64,000 nucleotides of DNA from Peribacillus alkalitolerans (GCF_010882125.1 NZ_JAAGVZ010000008.1:124001-188000), one strand, 5' to 3'; numbered from the stretch's first letter, positions 43,746-51,384 are shown. A program made the numbers and translations. The notes: generated from the sequence alone by a model not told the origin.

Positions 43746-44165
43746 ATGAGCGATTGCATCTTTTGTAAAATTGTTGCTGGTGAAATACCTGCTGCAAAGG
43801 TTTTTGAAAACAAACACGTAATGGCTTTTCTTGATATTAGCCAAGTCACAAAAGGACATACTCTAGTTATACCAAAGGTACATAAAGAAAACGTGTTTGA
43901 ACTGACTCCAGAAATAGCAAAACAAATTTTCGAAGTAGTTCCTCAAATTGCAAATGCCATAAATACGGAATTCCAACCGATTGGCATGAACCTTTTAAAC
44001 AACAATGGCGAAAAAGCTGGCCAATCCGTTTTCCATTATCATTTGCATCTACTTCCTCGATATGGTGATCATGATGGCTTCGGTGCTGTATGGAAAACAC
44101 ATACAAGCGAATACACACCACAAGATTTGAAAAATATTGCTGACTCTATCGGAAAACATATTTAA
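43746..44165 (+). CDS. hit: HIT-family nucleotide hydrolase
   Basis: A 139-residue histidine-triad protein of the Hint branch, likely hydrolysing nucleoside phosphoramidates or similar nucleotides in the cytosol. The triad is HYHLHLLPRY with His97, His99 and His101, and two cysteines in the N-terminal CIFCKIV are positioned as zinc ligands. GAGGAGGAC precedes the ATG at 43746; the upstream in-frame extension has no support. Divergent from ecsA as in B. subtilis, with a 3' terminator; physiological substrate unknown. Confidence 0.92.
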   Translation: MSDCIFCKIVAGEIPAAKVFENKHVMAFLDISQVTKGHTLVIPKVHKENVFELTPEIAKQIFEVVPQIANAINTEFQPIGMNLLNNNGEKAGQSVFHYHLHLLPRYGDHDGFGAVWKTHTSEYTPQDLKNIADSIGKHI

Positions 44166-44172
44166 TTCTGCA

Positions 44173-44203
44173 AAAACTTCGATTTCCCATCGAAGTTTTT
44201 TTT
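44173..44203 (+). terminator. Terminator of hit
   Basis: AAAACTTCGAT pairs with ATCGAAGTTTT around a four-base loop, followed by T8. Confidence 0.93.
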
Positions 44204-44364
44204 CTTGCGAAAGTCTATAAGTAGCTATTCATAGGGGGAGATGGCAACAAGCAAATCCTGACGATAGCTAAGTACTCAAATTTTTCTAACAACACCTCCT
44301 CATTTTCTGTTAATATTATGGAAACGTTTTGCTTTAATGCACAAAAGTGGAGGAGGACAAATGT

Positions 44365-45474
44365 ATGAATAGAGCGTACAATTTCAATGCCGGACCAGCA
44401 GCATTACCTTTTGAAGTGCTGCAAAAAGCGAACAAAGAATGGCTGGATATCTTCAATTCAGGCATGAGTGTCATGGAGTTGAGCCACAGAAGTAAAGAAT
44501 ATGATGCCATTCATAACAAAGCACACGACCTATTACGGGAATTATTGAATATACCAGATACATATGACATTTTATTCCTTCAAGGCGGTGCTAGCCTTCA
44601 ATTTACCATGATTCCGATGAACCTTTTATCGGAAGGTAAATCGGCATCTTATGTATTATCAGGTGTCTGGGCTGATAAAGCCTTTCACGAAGCAAAAAAG
44701 CTCGGAAATGTAATGGTTGCTGCTTCGTCAAAAGAACAGGGTTATTCCCATATCCCTCTCGTACATAGCATTGATTCACCAGAAGATGTTGCATATGTGC
44801 ATGTTACTTCCAACAATACCATCTATGGTACTCAGTGGAAAATTTTTCCTGACACTGGTGATATTCCACTCATAGCCGATATGTCAAGCGACATCCTAAG
44901 CAAACCATTGGATATTACTAAATTCGGGCTAATTTATGCAGGTGCCCAGAAGAATCTTGGACCCTCAGGAGTTACAGTCGTGATTATCAGAAAGGATCTA
45001 ATTAAGACAGATTTAAATCATATCCCAACGATGCTCCAGTATAAAACACATGCAGATAACCATTCACTGTATAATACGCCTCCTACATTATCTATTTACC
45101 TCCTTTCACTCGTATTAGAGTGGGTCAAAAATCAAGGTGGGGTCGAGGCCATTGAAAAATTGAACGAACAAAAGGCAGCATTGATATATTCGACCATTGA
45201 TGAAAGTGAAGGATTCTATCAGGGTCATGCCAAAGCTGATAGTCGTTCTTTCATGAATGTGACATTTACTCTTCCGAATGAAACACTTACTAAGAAATTT
45301 CTTGAAGAAGCGAAAAAGTCTGGTTTTATCGGTCTAGAAGGACATCGTTCAATTGGAGGGTGCAGAGCATCAATTTACAATGCAGTACCGCTTACGCATT
45401 GCGAAAAACTTGCCAATTTTATGGTAAATTTTAAGAAAGAAAACTTTTCCCTACTCATTTCACATGAGGTGTAA
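44365..45474 (+). CDS. serC: Phosphoserine aminotransferase
   Basis: SerC transaminates 3-phosphohydroxypyruvate with glutamate to phosphoserine in serine synthesis (and 3-hydroxy-4-phosphohydroxythreonine for pyridoxal phosphate in some bacteria). The 369 residues start MNRAYNFNAGPAALP. The PLP lysine is Lys196 in YAGAQKNLGPSG. GEGHRS-like GLEGHRSIGGCRASIYNA carries substrate-binding residues near the end. The ATG at 44365 follows GGAGGAGGAC. It is followed, 91 bases on, by trpP, as in B. subtilis, and lies downstream of hit on the same strand with a terminator between. Confidence 0.94.
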   Translation: MNRAYNFNAGPAALPFEVLQKANKEWLDIFNSGMSVMELSHRSKEYDAIHNKAHDLLRELLNIPDTYDILFLQGGASLQFTMIPMNLLSEGKSASYVLSGVWADKAFHEAKKLGNVMVAASSKEQGYSHIPLVHSIDSPEDVAYVHVTSNNTIYGTQWKIFPDTGDIPLIADMSSDILSKPLDITKFGLIYAGAQKNLGPSGVTVVIIRKDLIKTDLNHIPTMLQYKTHADNHSLYNTPPTLSIYLLSLVLEWVKNQGGVEAIEKLNEQKAALIYSTIDESEGFYQGHAKADSRSFMNVTFTLPNETLTKKFLEEAKKSGFIGLEGHRSIGGCRASIYNAVPLTHCEKLANFMVNFKKENFSLLISHEV

Positions 45475-45531
45475 TATAATAATGATAAGTTTTTCGCAAC
45501 AGGCATAGAGAGCACTGTTGGAGAAACAAAA

Positions 45532-45562
45532 TAGTTAGCTAGATTAGTTGAGGAGAGATGAG
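45532..45562 (+). promoter_or_regulatory. TRAP-binding site over the trpP ribosome binding site
   Basis: Seven NAG triplets stand in the 31 bases before the trpP start: TAG at 45532, 45536, 45540, 45545 and GAG at 45550, 45555, 45560. The last five are exactly 5 bases apart and the last three overlap the Shine-Dalgarno AGGAGAG. Tryptophan-activated TRAP binding there would block ribosome entry, as established for trpP (yhaG) in B. subtilis. Another GAG lies at 45521. Confidence 0.82.
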
Positions 45563-45565
45563 AAA

Positions 45566-46087
45566 ATGAATACGAAAACTTTGGTATCCCTATCCCTATT
45601 GGTGGGTATAGGAGCCGCACTACACACGATTGTCCCAGGTTTCTTCCTTGGAATGAAACCAGACATGATGCTTACAATGATGTTTTTGGGGATCATTTTG
45701 TTTCCCGAGAAGAAAAACGTCCTGTTACTTGGAATTGTCACTGGTTTGATTTCCGCCATAACGACAACTTTCCCTGGTGGTTTCCTTCCTAATATCATTG
45801 ATAAATTTTTGACAGCCTTTTTATTCCTTGGATTATTACTCGTTATAAATAAACTACAAAAATCCATTTTTACAGTTGGCTTGTTAACAGCAATCGGTAC
45901 TATCATTTCAGGTGTCATTTTCCTCGGATCTGCATTTGCACTTGTAGGATTACCAGGACCATTCGTAGGTTTGTTCGCTGCAGTCGTTCTTCCAGCCGCG
46001 GCAGTCAATACTATTACGATGATTGTAATCTATCCAATTGTAAAAGGAATCGTTAACAAAACGAAAATTGCTACAGTCCATTCATAA
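45566..46087 (+). CDS. trpP: Tryptophan transporter TrpP
   Basis: A 173-residue membrane protein with five to six hydrophobic helices and no ATP-binding motif, homologous to TrpP/YhaG, the tryptophan importer of Bacillus. MNTKTLVSLSLLVGIGAALHTIVPGFFLGMKPDMMLTMMF and GFLPNIIDKFLTAFLFLG are typical. The ATG at 45566 is used because AGGAGAG lies eight bases upstream; a GTG/ATG farther up is not preceded by a site. The leader carries a TRAP-binding triplet array covering the ribosome site, so synthesis should fall when tryptophan is plentiful. serC is just upstream. Confidence 0.92.
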   Translation: MNTKTLVSLSLLVGIGAALHTIVPGFFLGMKPDMMLTMMFLGIILFPEKKNVLLLGIVTGLISAITTTFPGGFLPNIIDKFLTAFLFLGLLLVINKLQKSIFTVGLLTAIGTIISGVIFLGSAFALVGLPGPFVGLFAAVVLPAAAVNTITMIVIYPIVKGIVNKTKIATVHS

Positions 46088-46096
46088 TAAAGTTCT

Positions 46097-46126
46097 AGCC
46101 CTTGGCTCCTTGCCAAGGGCTTTTTG
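46097..46126 (+). terminator. Terminator of trpP
   Basis: AGCCCTTGGC pairs perfectly with GCCAAGGGCT around a five-base loop, followed by T5. Confidence 0.92.
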
Positions 46127-46160
46127 ATTTACTTAATTGTAGGCTCTGTTAATCTAGCCT

Positions 46161-46296
46161 GTTGATTGCAGCGAGACGCGCTCACATTCCGCGGGCGGTT
46201 CGGGAGCCTTTTTCCCGCAGCACTTTGAACTAGCATCCTGAATATACCGCACGAAGGAAATGCGAATACATTTTCGAGAAGTCTCGCTCCATCAAC
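46161..46296. repeat. MITE-like element, copy 3 (diverged)
   Basis: A 136-base block beginning GTTGATTGCAGCGAGAC and ending GTCTCGCTCCATCAAC, so terminal inverted repeats of about 16-17 bases. The first 11 bases are identical to copy 2, and the GCGGGCG block is shared; the interior is otherwise different. It fills the 256-base trpP-to-46344 space with no gene. Confidence 0.7.
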
Positions 46297-46343
46297 TCGA
46301 ATCTACAGAGTAGAAAATCAACAATAGCCTAAAAGTGAGTTCT

Positions 46344-46535
46344 TCATGCAACTTTCCTAAAAAACATAGCAAGTAATAATGCTATACCCCCAGCTACACA
46401 CAGCAAAGCCGCTTTTCTCCTGATCAATTGTTTGGGAGGATAAACTCCTGCATTTAAGGATTGTAAGAAGGTGACAATTGAGCCTGTTAGCATTGCAGCA
46501 CCAAGAAAGAATAAAAATAAGTAAAACTTCTCCAT
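46344..46535 (-). CDS. Hypothetical two-helix membrane protein
   Basis: A 63-residue protein with two hydrophobic segments (about residues 3-25 and 42-59) separated by a positively charged loop QLIRRK. GGGACGGGG precedes the ATG. I do not recognise a family and it has no equivalent I recall in the B. subtilis region. Convergent with trpP across a MITE-like repeat; divergent from yhaH. Coding status seems likely, function unknown. Confidence 0.65.
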   Translation of the reverse strand: MEKFYLFLFFLGAAMLTGSIVTFLQSLNAGVYPPKQLIRRKAALLCVAGGIALLLAMFFRKVA

Positions 46536-46798
46536 TTCCCCGTCCCTTCTTTCTTATCTCATTCCTACATAATTATGCTCTAGGAATAAAATTATGATTT
46601 AGCCTACAGATACTATATTTATATAATGTAAGGATAGGTAAAGAATGTTTAATTTTCCTTAAATGTGATATACAAGTATAACAAGAGAACAAATAAATTA
46701 TCGAAGCTGACTACTGTAAAAAAGTTTCTATAGAAAAAAAGGATTTTTTACACTTTTGTAGAAAAATGTAGAACAGCTAAAAATCGAGGAGGATCATA

Positions 46799-47188
46799 AT
46801 GAAGGCAAAATCTCTATTTCTTGGCTTTTTAACTGGGGCAGTGGTGGCTGGAGTAAGCACTCTCATGTACACTCCAGCATCGGGTAAGGATTTACGAATT
46901 CGTATCAAAGAAAATAAGGACGAAATTAATGATATTCTATTAGAAATTAAACAAAGAATCTTGGATATGAAGGATGAAACAGTCCATGCCTCTAAGGTAA
47001 GTAAAGATACCATCAAATTATTTATTTCTGATGTAAAGGTGCTAATCCAAACTTGGAAAGAAAGTATAGAACCACATAAAGATGAAATTCAATATCGTAT
47101 TAAAGAAATTGAAAATGCTTTAGGTGAACTTGAATACATTGTATCCGCACCATCTGAAAATGAAATGGAAAAAGGGCAAACCAACTAA
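46799..47188 (+). CDS. yhaH: YtxH-domain protein YhaH
   Basis: A 129-residue protein: an N-terminal glycine-rich membrane helix FLGFLTGAVVAGVSTLMYTPASGKDLR (YtxH signature), then a long charged coiled coil IKENKDEINDILLEIKQRILDMKD (about 36-125). Proteins of this kind are often stress- or sporulation-linked and membrane-anchored; function unknown. GAGGAGGATCAT precedes the ATG. Its place upstream of scoC matches B. subtilis yhaH-hpr. A G-run/C-run hairpin-like sequence follows but is not a clear terminator. Confidence 0.85.
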   Translation: MKAKSLFLGFLTGAVVAGVSTLMYTPASGKDLRIRIKENKDEINDILLEIKQRILDMKDETVHASKVSKDTIKLFISDVKVLIQTWKESIEPHKDEIQYRIKEIENALGELEYIVSAPSENEMEKGQTN

Positions 47189-47289
47189 CAAAAAAAGGGG
47201 GGATTTTCCTTCCCTCCTCTCAACATATCCTATATTTTAATAGCAAATAAAAAAAACATTAAAATTTCTAAAAATTTCGTTAATTTTTT

Positions 47290-47330
47290 CTTTATTATTT
47301 AATACTTTATTGTCATAATAAATAATAAAG
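47290..47330. promoter_or_regulatory. 12-bp inverted repeat upstream of scoC
   Basis: CTTTATTATTTA (47290-47301) and TAAATAATAAAG (47319-47330) form a perfect 12-bp inverted repeat, 17-base spacer, ending 27 bases before the scoC start. It probably lies over the promoter. ScoC or another transition-state regulator could bind; an RNA hairpin is an alternative. AT-richness raises the chance of coincidence. Confidence 0.4.
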
Positions 47331-47356
47331 ACTCCTAAAAGTAGGTGAGTATTAAT

Positions 47357-47941
47357 ATGCATGAAAAACATTATTCTATGAAAGAAGCCATGCTATTTAG
47401 TCAACGCGTTGCACAACTTAGCAAGGCTTTATGGAAATCGATTGAAAAAGATTGGCAGCAATGGATTAAACCCTACGATTTAAACATAAATGAGCACCAT
47501 ATTCTTTGGATTGCTTATCATTTGAACGGAGCATCTATTTCTGACGTGGCTAAGTTCGGTGTGATGCACGTTTCAACAGCTTTCAATTTCTCTAAGAAAC
47601 TAGAAGAAAGAGGGTTATTGAAGTTCTCAAAAAAAGAAAATGACAAGCGAAATACTTACATCCAGATCACATCTGAAGGTGAAGAAATTCTTCTTCAATT
47701 AATGGAATCCTACGAACCTAACAAGAACGCTGTCTTTACAGGTGCCCTTCCATTACATGAATTATATGGTCGTTTTCCTGATATGATTGAGATGATGGCA
47801 ATAATCCGGAATATTTATGGCGAGGACTTCATGAAGATTTTTGAGAAATCGTTTGCAAACATCGATAAAGAATTTGAAGAAAAGAACGGAAAACTATCCA
47901 AGATTGACCCTGAAAAAGAAGTTGAGACTGTTAAGGGCTAA
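47357..47941 (+). CDS. scoC: Transition-state regulator ScoC (Hpr), MarR family
   Basis: ScoC represses protease genes (aprE, nprE), sinI and oligopeptide permease genes before and during transition to stationary phase. The 194 residues include the MarR winged helix with [46 protein letters not shown], nearly identical to B. subtilis Hpr, and the C-terminal oligomer part [17 protein letters not shown]. The ATG at 47357 fits AGGTGA; an upstream GTG overlaps it. It ends with a four-base overlap onto the convergent yhaI. Genomic context yhaH-hpr-yhaI-prsA is conserved. aprE itself is not in this window. Confidence 0.94.
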   Translation: MHEKHYSMKEAMLFSQRVAQLSKALWKSIEKDWQQWIKPYDLNINEHHILWIAYHLNGASISDVAKFGVMHVSTAFNFSKKLEERGLLKFSKKENDKRNTYIQITSEGEEILLQLMESYEPNKNAVFTGALPLHELYGRFPDMIEMMAIIRNIYGEDFMKIFEKSFANIDKEFEEKNGKLSKIDPEKEVETVKG

Positions 47942-48285
47942 ACAAACTTTGAATGGAATTCATTCATGACTTCTGTGTAAACTCCTTGTTTCCTACAGGC
48001 CTCAACCAGTTCTTTTATAGTTATTTTAGAGTTCATTTTATTATTCAGTTCTTGCAGAAGCGGATTAAAATTTAAAAAACCCTCCGCTTTTTGTTTTTTG
48101 TATTCTTTGCTCACGTTTTCACATAATTCCAAAAGTTCCTCTGCTTCCTGTTTGGATAAATTCTTTTTAATAATTAATACATAAAGCTGGTCCTTTACAT
48201 CCCCTAACATCATCAACATTAACTGTTGATGAAACTGCAATGTTTCGACCTTTTCGTAAAGCTTTTCCAAATTGGAATCCTTCAT
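47938..48285 (-). CDS. yhaI: DUF1878-family protein YhaI
   Basis: A 115-residue soluble helical protein with [24 protein letters not shown] at the N-terminus and [26 protein letters not shown] at the C-terminus, fitting YhaI of B. subtilis. Function unknown. AAAGGAGTTTAAAG precedes the ATG. The gene converges on scoC with overlapping stop regions, so transcripts from both could interfere. Confidence 0.82.
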   Translation of the reverse strand: MKDSNLEKLYEKVETLQFHQQLMLMMLGDVKDQLYVLIIKKNLSKQEAEELLELCENVSKEYKKQKAEGFLNFNPLLQELNNKMNSKITIKELVEACRKQGVYTEVMNEFHSKFV

Positions 48286-48439
48286 CTTTAAACTCCTTTT
48301 TCCAACTAAAAGATGATTTCCATTTCACTCAAAAAAACATGGCTAGTAATCAAATTTTGTTATTGATTTTTTGCTTCAATCATAATAAAGTATGTAAGTG
48401 ATTTTTAAATTTTTGCCTTTTGGAGGCTGTAAACAACTT

Positions 48440-48982
48440 ATGAATTGCTGGAAATCCATTAATCTCTCAAAACAATATGGCTTACCTAAGATTATGATTT
48501 TATCATTATTAACAATGCTTTTATCATTTGCAGTCATATACACTTTTTTGAGTGTGGGAATAAACCCAGAAAAATTGAATGACGATCGTTATGTTTGGTT
48601 ATTCCTTGGCATATTGATTATATACCCACTTCATAAACTGTTGCACTATTTACCATTGATGAAAAATCTCGATAAGGTTAAATGGTATATGGGACCGTAT
48701 AAGTATTTCCCAATTTTTTCTATCCGAGTAACTGAACCTATCCATAAAAATTTATTTATTTTGGCACTAATATCTCCATTTATTATTATTACAGCCTGTC
48801 TATCCGCTGGAGCTTTGCTTTTTGAACATTATGCCCATTATTTTACGATTTTATTGTCCCTCCATATGGGCTTATGTGTTTCAGACTTTATCAGCATAAA
48901 AAACATCTTAGGCTCACCTAACAGATGCTTCATAGAAGAAAATGAAAATGGATATGAAATCCTTGTCTCAAATTATAAATAA
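48440..48982 (+). CDS. DUF3267 (putative zincin) membrane protein with altered active site
   Basis: A membrane protein of 180 residues, with four hydrophobic helices. DUF3267 proteins resemble site-2-type zincins, which carry HExxH. The corresponding place here reads YPLHKLLHYLP (HKLLH), with lysine instead of the catalytic glutamate, and two further histidines downstream. The ATG at 48440 follows TTGGAGG at a rather long distance of 13 bases; a GTG at 48398 would extend it by 14 residues. It lies between yhaI and a small membrane ORF, ending at a hairpin plus T6. Function unknown. Confidence 0.68.
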   Translation: MNCWKSINLSKQYGLPKIMILSLLTMLLSFAVIYTFLSVGINPEKLNDDRYVWLFLGILIIYPLHKLLHYLPLMKNLDKVKWYMGPYKYFPIFSIRVTEPIHKNLFILALISPFIIITACLSAGALLFEHYAHYFTILLSLHMGLCVSDFISIKNILGSPNRCFIEENENGYEILVSNYK

Positions 48983-48991
48983 GAAGTAACT

Positions 48992-49021
48992 GCAAGCATT
49001 CGTTTGGGTGCTTGTTTTTTC
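48992..49021 (+). terminator. Terminator of the DUF3267 gene
   Basis: CAAGCA pairs with TGCTTG around a ten-base loop, followed by T6. Confidence 0.75.
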
Positions 49022-49210
49022 ATCCATTCCATACCCAAACCCCTTTTGAAACACAGGTGTAATAAATAACTTGTCCCTTTTTAATCTTATAAACTTTCGG
49101 ACTATCTTTTTTACAGATAATTTGATATCGTAATTGTACAGAATTCTTCGTAAAAATATGGTTTAATTAATAAACCCTATAGAAATTAGGTTTAAGGAGG
49201 GAATGCAAAC

Positions 49211-49402
49211 GTGTTCTCACTTCTGTCTTTATTATTCATTCTCTTCGCGGCAGTTATACTTTTCAACATTAACAATTTGACTAATAGCCTCTGCCAACAA
49301 AAAGAAATACCAGAAGAAAAGCAACCAGGAATTTTCCGCACCATCAATATATTGATAACTATTTTGCTTCTTTCTTCATACGTCGAAATATCTTTTACAT
49401 AA
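49211..49402 (+). CDS. Hypothetical small membrane protein
   Basis: A 63-residue ORF starting at GTG, with GGAGGG eight bases upstream. Two hydrophobic stretches (residues 2-19 and 45-58) enclose a charged middle QQKEIPEEKQPG. A clear terminator begins nine bases after its stop. No family recognised. It is co-directional with the DUF3267 gene but has its own upstream space. Confidence 0.55.
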   Translation: MFSLLSLLFILFAAVILFNINNLTNSLCQQKEIPEEKQPGIFRTINILITILLLSSYVEISFT

Positions 49403-49411
49403 TCTATGTAG

Positions 49412-49440
49412 AAAAGGTGAAGTCTTTGCTTCACCTTTTT
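49412..49440 (+). terminator. Terminator after the small ORF at 49211
   Basis: AAAAGGTGAAG pairs perfectly with CTTCACCTTTT around a six-base loop, then T's. Confidence 0.88.
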
Positions 49441-49485
49441 GTGTGTACTGCAATCGGATCATCCTTTTACACGTACTCATTTATA

Positions 49486-49569
49486 TTATAGCCATGCAGC
49501 TCCGATGATGATCAAAAGAATGAACAACACCACTACTAATGCAAAGCCTCCACTGTGTCCACCTGACAT
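49486..49569 (-). CDS. YjcZ-family sporulation miniprotein 1
   Basis: A 27-residue membrane miniprotein: MSGGHSGGFALVVVLFILL followed by IIIGAAWL. A glycine- and histidine-rich head leads into one helix with the F-A-L-V-V-V-L-F-I-L-L-I-I signature of the YjcZ family. GGAGG lies nine bases before the ATG. First of three tandem, similar minigenes on this strand; each has its own ribosome site. Such proteins are expressed during sporulation in Bacillus; function unknown. Confidence 0.85.
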   Translation of the reverse strand: MSGGHSGGFALVVVLFILLIIIGAAWL

Positions 49570-49635
49570 TCCATTTCCTCCTTACATAATGTTCTACCTA
49601 TATAGAACTACCCGAACGTTTTTCGTTCAGACATT

Positions 49636-49725
49636 TTAGCAGCACCATGATGCACCTACTATTATCAATAAGATGAACAATACAACGATTAAAGCGAATC
49701 CGCTTTGGTGGTGGCCCTGACCCAT
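49636..49725 (-). CDS. YjcZ-family sporulation miniprotein 2
   Basis: A 29-residue miniprotein: MGQGHHQSGFALIVVLFILL, ending IIVGASWCC. The head has two histidines and the tail two cysteines, a possible metal or disulfide feature not shared by copy 1. AAAGGAGGTG precedes its ATG. It lies 156 bases from copy 1 (start to start). The transmembrane part differs from the other copies only conservatively, so local duplication is likely. Confidence 0.87.
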   Translation of the reverse strand: MGQGHHQSGFALIVVLFILLIIVGASWCC

Positions 49726-49809
49726 TGTAACACCTCCTTTTTAAGTGTTACCTTATCTTATTCAATCTACATTCAATAAGAGTAGGCTCCTATCCCAAAT
49801 GCGAAGAAA

Positions 49810-49899
49810 TTAGCAGATGAAGGCAGCACCTACGATAATTAACAAAATGAACAATACAACTACCAACGCAAATCCATTATGGTGAAAGCTTTGGCTCAT
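49810..49899 (-). CDS. YjcZ-family sporulation miniprotein 3
   Basis: A 29-residue miniprotein: MSQSFHHNGFALVVVLFILL, ending IIVGAAFIC. AAAGGAGG lies eight bases before the ATG. CATATGATA upstream fits the sigma-K/sigma-E -10 pattern, though no convincing -35 accompanies it, so mother-cell expression is only suggested. It is the promoter-proximal member of the three and faces away from prsA. Confidence 0.87.
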   Translation of the reverse strand: MSQSFHHNGFALVVVLFILLIIVGAAFIC

Positions 49900-50008
49900 T
49901 TTTCATACCTCCTTTTTACTCTTCGAAGTATCATATGTAAAAGAAGGCAAAAGGAATAGGCAAATAGCCCAGTTTTGGTGAAATTTCCTAGTTGTCCACC
50001 CTAATTTT

Positions 50009-50036
50009 TTGCCATCATCCCTTTTTGTGTTATAGT
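50009..50036 (+). promoter_or_regulatory. Sigma-A-like promoter of prsA
   Basis: TTGCCA (50009-50014) and TATAGT (50031-50036) with a 16-base spacer, 50 bases before the start codon. Confidence 0.55.
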
Positions 50037-50085
50037 AGGTGATATGGTTTTTAATAAAGAATATTCTTACGGGAGTTGTTAACAC

Positions 50086-50958
50086 ATGAAAAAGTGGGCT
50101 TTATCCCTGGCATTAACTGCTAGCATCGTAGGTTTGACGGCTTGTAATAACGCAGATAGTGGAAATTCTGAAGTAGTTGTTAAAACTAAAGCAGGGGAAA
50201 TTTCACAGGATGAATTATATCAAGCACTGAAAGAACGTTATGGTAATCAAGTTCTTCAAGAGCTTGTGTATGAAAAAGTCCTATCTGATAAATACAAAGT
50301 GACAGATAAGGAACTTAACGAAAAAGTGGACAAGCTGAAGAAAGACCTTGGCGATAACTTCGAAATGGCTCTAGCACAATATGGCTATAAAAACGAAGAA
50401 GATTTAAAAAGATCCTTTAAGATTGGCATGCTTCAAGAAAAAGCTGCTATCAAGGACATCAAAGTTACTGAAAAAGAAATGAAAGAGTATTACGAAAACA
50501 TCAAGCCAGAGATTCATGCTCGCCATATTTTAGTGGATGATGAAAAAACAGCACAAGAAGTGAAGAAAAAGCTTGATACTGGTGCTAAATTTGAAGATCT
50601 TGCTAAAGAATATTCCAAAGATCCAGGTTCAGCTGAAAAAGGTGGAGACCTAGGTTGGTTTGGTACAGGTACAATGGTTGCACCATTTGAAACAGCTGCA
50701 TATGCTCTAGAGAAAAATGAGATTAGTGATGTAGTGAAAACAGAACATGGTTTCCACATCATCCAACTTCTTGATAAAAAAGAAAAGAAATCTTTCGAAG
50801 ACATGAAGAAAGAAATCGAATATGAAATTAAGATTTCCAAATTAGACAGCGAAAAAGTCCAAAAAGTGATGGACCTAGAATTGAAAGATGCTGACGTTGA
50901 GATTAAAGATAAAGATTTGAAAGATGCATTAAAGGCTCCTGCAGCGGATGCTCAATAA
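50086..50958 (+). CDS. prsA: Foldase lipoprotein PrsA
   Basis: PrsA is a lipid-anchored peptidyl-prolyl isomerase outside the membrane that folds secreted enzymes and penicillin-binding proteins. The 290 residues start with a lipoprotein signal whose lipobox is LTAC (Cys20). A long helical chaperone part follows. The parvulin domain (about 143-232) contains HARHILVDDEKTAQEV, GGDLGWFGTGTMVAPF and TEHGFHIIQL. A charged tail follows. GGGAG lies upstream of the ATG. Monocistronic, with a terminator at 51101-51139 behind an interspersed repeat. Confidence 0.96.
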   Translation: MKKWALSLALTASIVGLTACNNADSGNSEVVVKTKAGEISQDELYQALKERYGNQVLQELVYEKVLSDKYKVTDKELNEKVDKLKKDLGDNFEMALAQYGYKNEEDLKRSFKIGMLQEKAAIKDIKVTEKEMKEYYENIKPEIHARHILVDDEKTAQEVKKKLDTGAKFEDLAKEYSKDPGSAEKGGDLGWFGTGTMVAPFETAAYALEKNEISDVVKTEHGFHIIQLLDKKEKKSFEDMKKEIEYEIKISKLDSEKVQKVMDLELKDADVEIKDKDLKDALKAPAADAQ

Positions 50959-50964
50959 GTAGAA

Positions 50965-51065
50965 AAGCAGAAGCGCCTCGTTTAAAGGAACGTCAGCTAA
51001 GGACCGCCACGTCCTATGGCATGGTCGACACTAGGACGTCCTGTGCGTCGCAGCTAGACACTTCT
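50965..51065. repeat. Interspersed GC-rich palindromic element behind prsA
   Basis: About 100 bases beginning AGAAGCGCCTCG and ending near AGACACTTCT, containing ACGTCCTA (51008-51015) and its inverted partner TAGGACGT (51033-51040), plus further short inverted matches. Composition is distinctly richer in G and C than the flanks. Blocks starting GAAGCGCC are common intergenic elements in Bacillus genomes; only one copy is in this window. Confidence 0.55.
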
Positions 51066-51100
51066 ATAATTTCAAAAAGTTATATTTTTTCTAAACAAAG

Positions 51101-51139
51101 AGAACCCCGTCTAATTGAGAGGGGTTCTTTTATTTTTTT
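51101..51139. terminator. Terminator of prsA and of yhaL
   Basis: AGAACCCC pairs with GGGGTTCT around a 12-base loop, then TTTATTTTTTT. A short A-run on the other side allows use by yhaL as well. Confidence 0.85.
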
Positions 51140-51147
51140 GTTTTAAT

Positions 51148-51327
51148 TTAAACACCTGTACTAATTTGTTTTCTTTTTTCCTTTTCTTCATTCATTCTAG
51201 CAATAAATTTTTCCCCTTCTTGTTCAATCCATTGATCTTCAATTTGCTTTTCTTGACGGGCGGCTCTTACGGCCATAAACCCACTGACAATGATTCCAGC
51301 AATAACAAAATAAATCCAAATCTCCAT
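51148..51327 (-). CDS. yhaL: Sporulation protein YhaL
   Basis: A 59-residue membrane protein: one N-terminal helix (MEIWIYFVIAGIIVSGFMAV) followed by a charged helix AARQEKQIEDQWIEQEGEKF. This fits the Spore_YhaL family, expressed during sporulation and of unknown function. The ATG at 51327 follows GGCGGGAAAGAG; the in-frame start at 51345 has no site. Position between prsA and yhaM is conserved. Confidence 0.83.
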   Translation of the reverse strand: MEIWIYFVIAGIIVSGFMAVRAARQEKQIEDQWIEQEGEKFIARMNEEKEKRKQISTGV

Positions 51328-51384
51328 CTCTTTCCCGCCTTCCAACTAGGGTTTGTCCATTCTTTCTAAATCCTATGATAGGAT

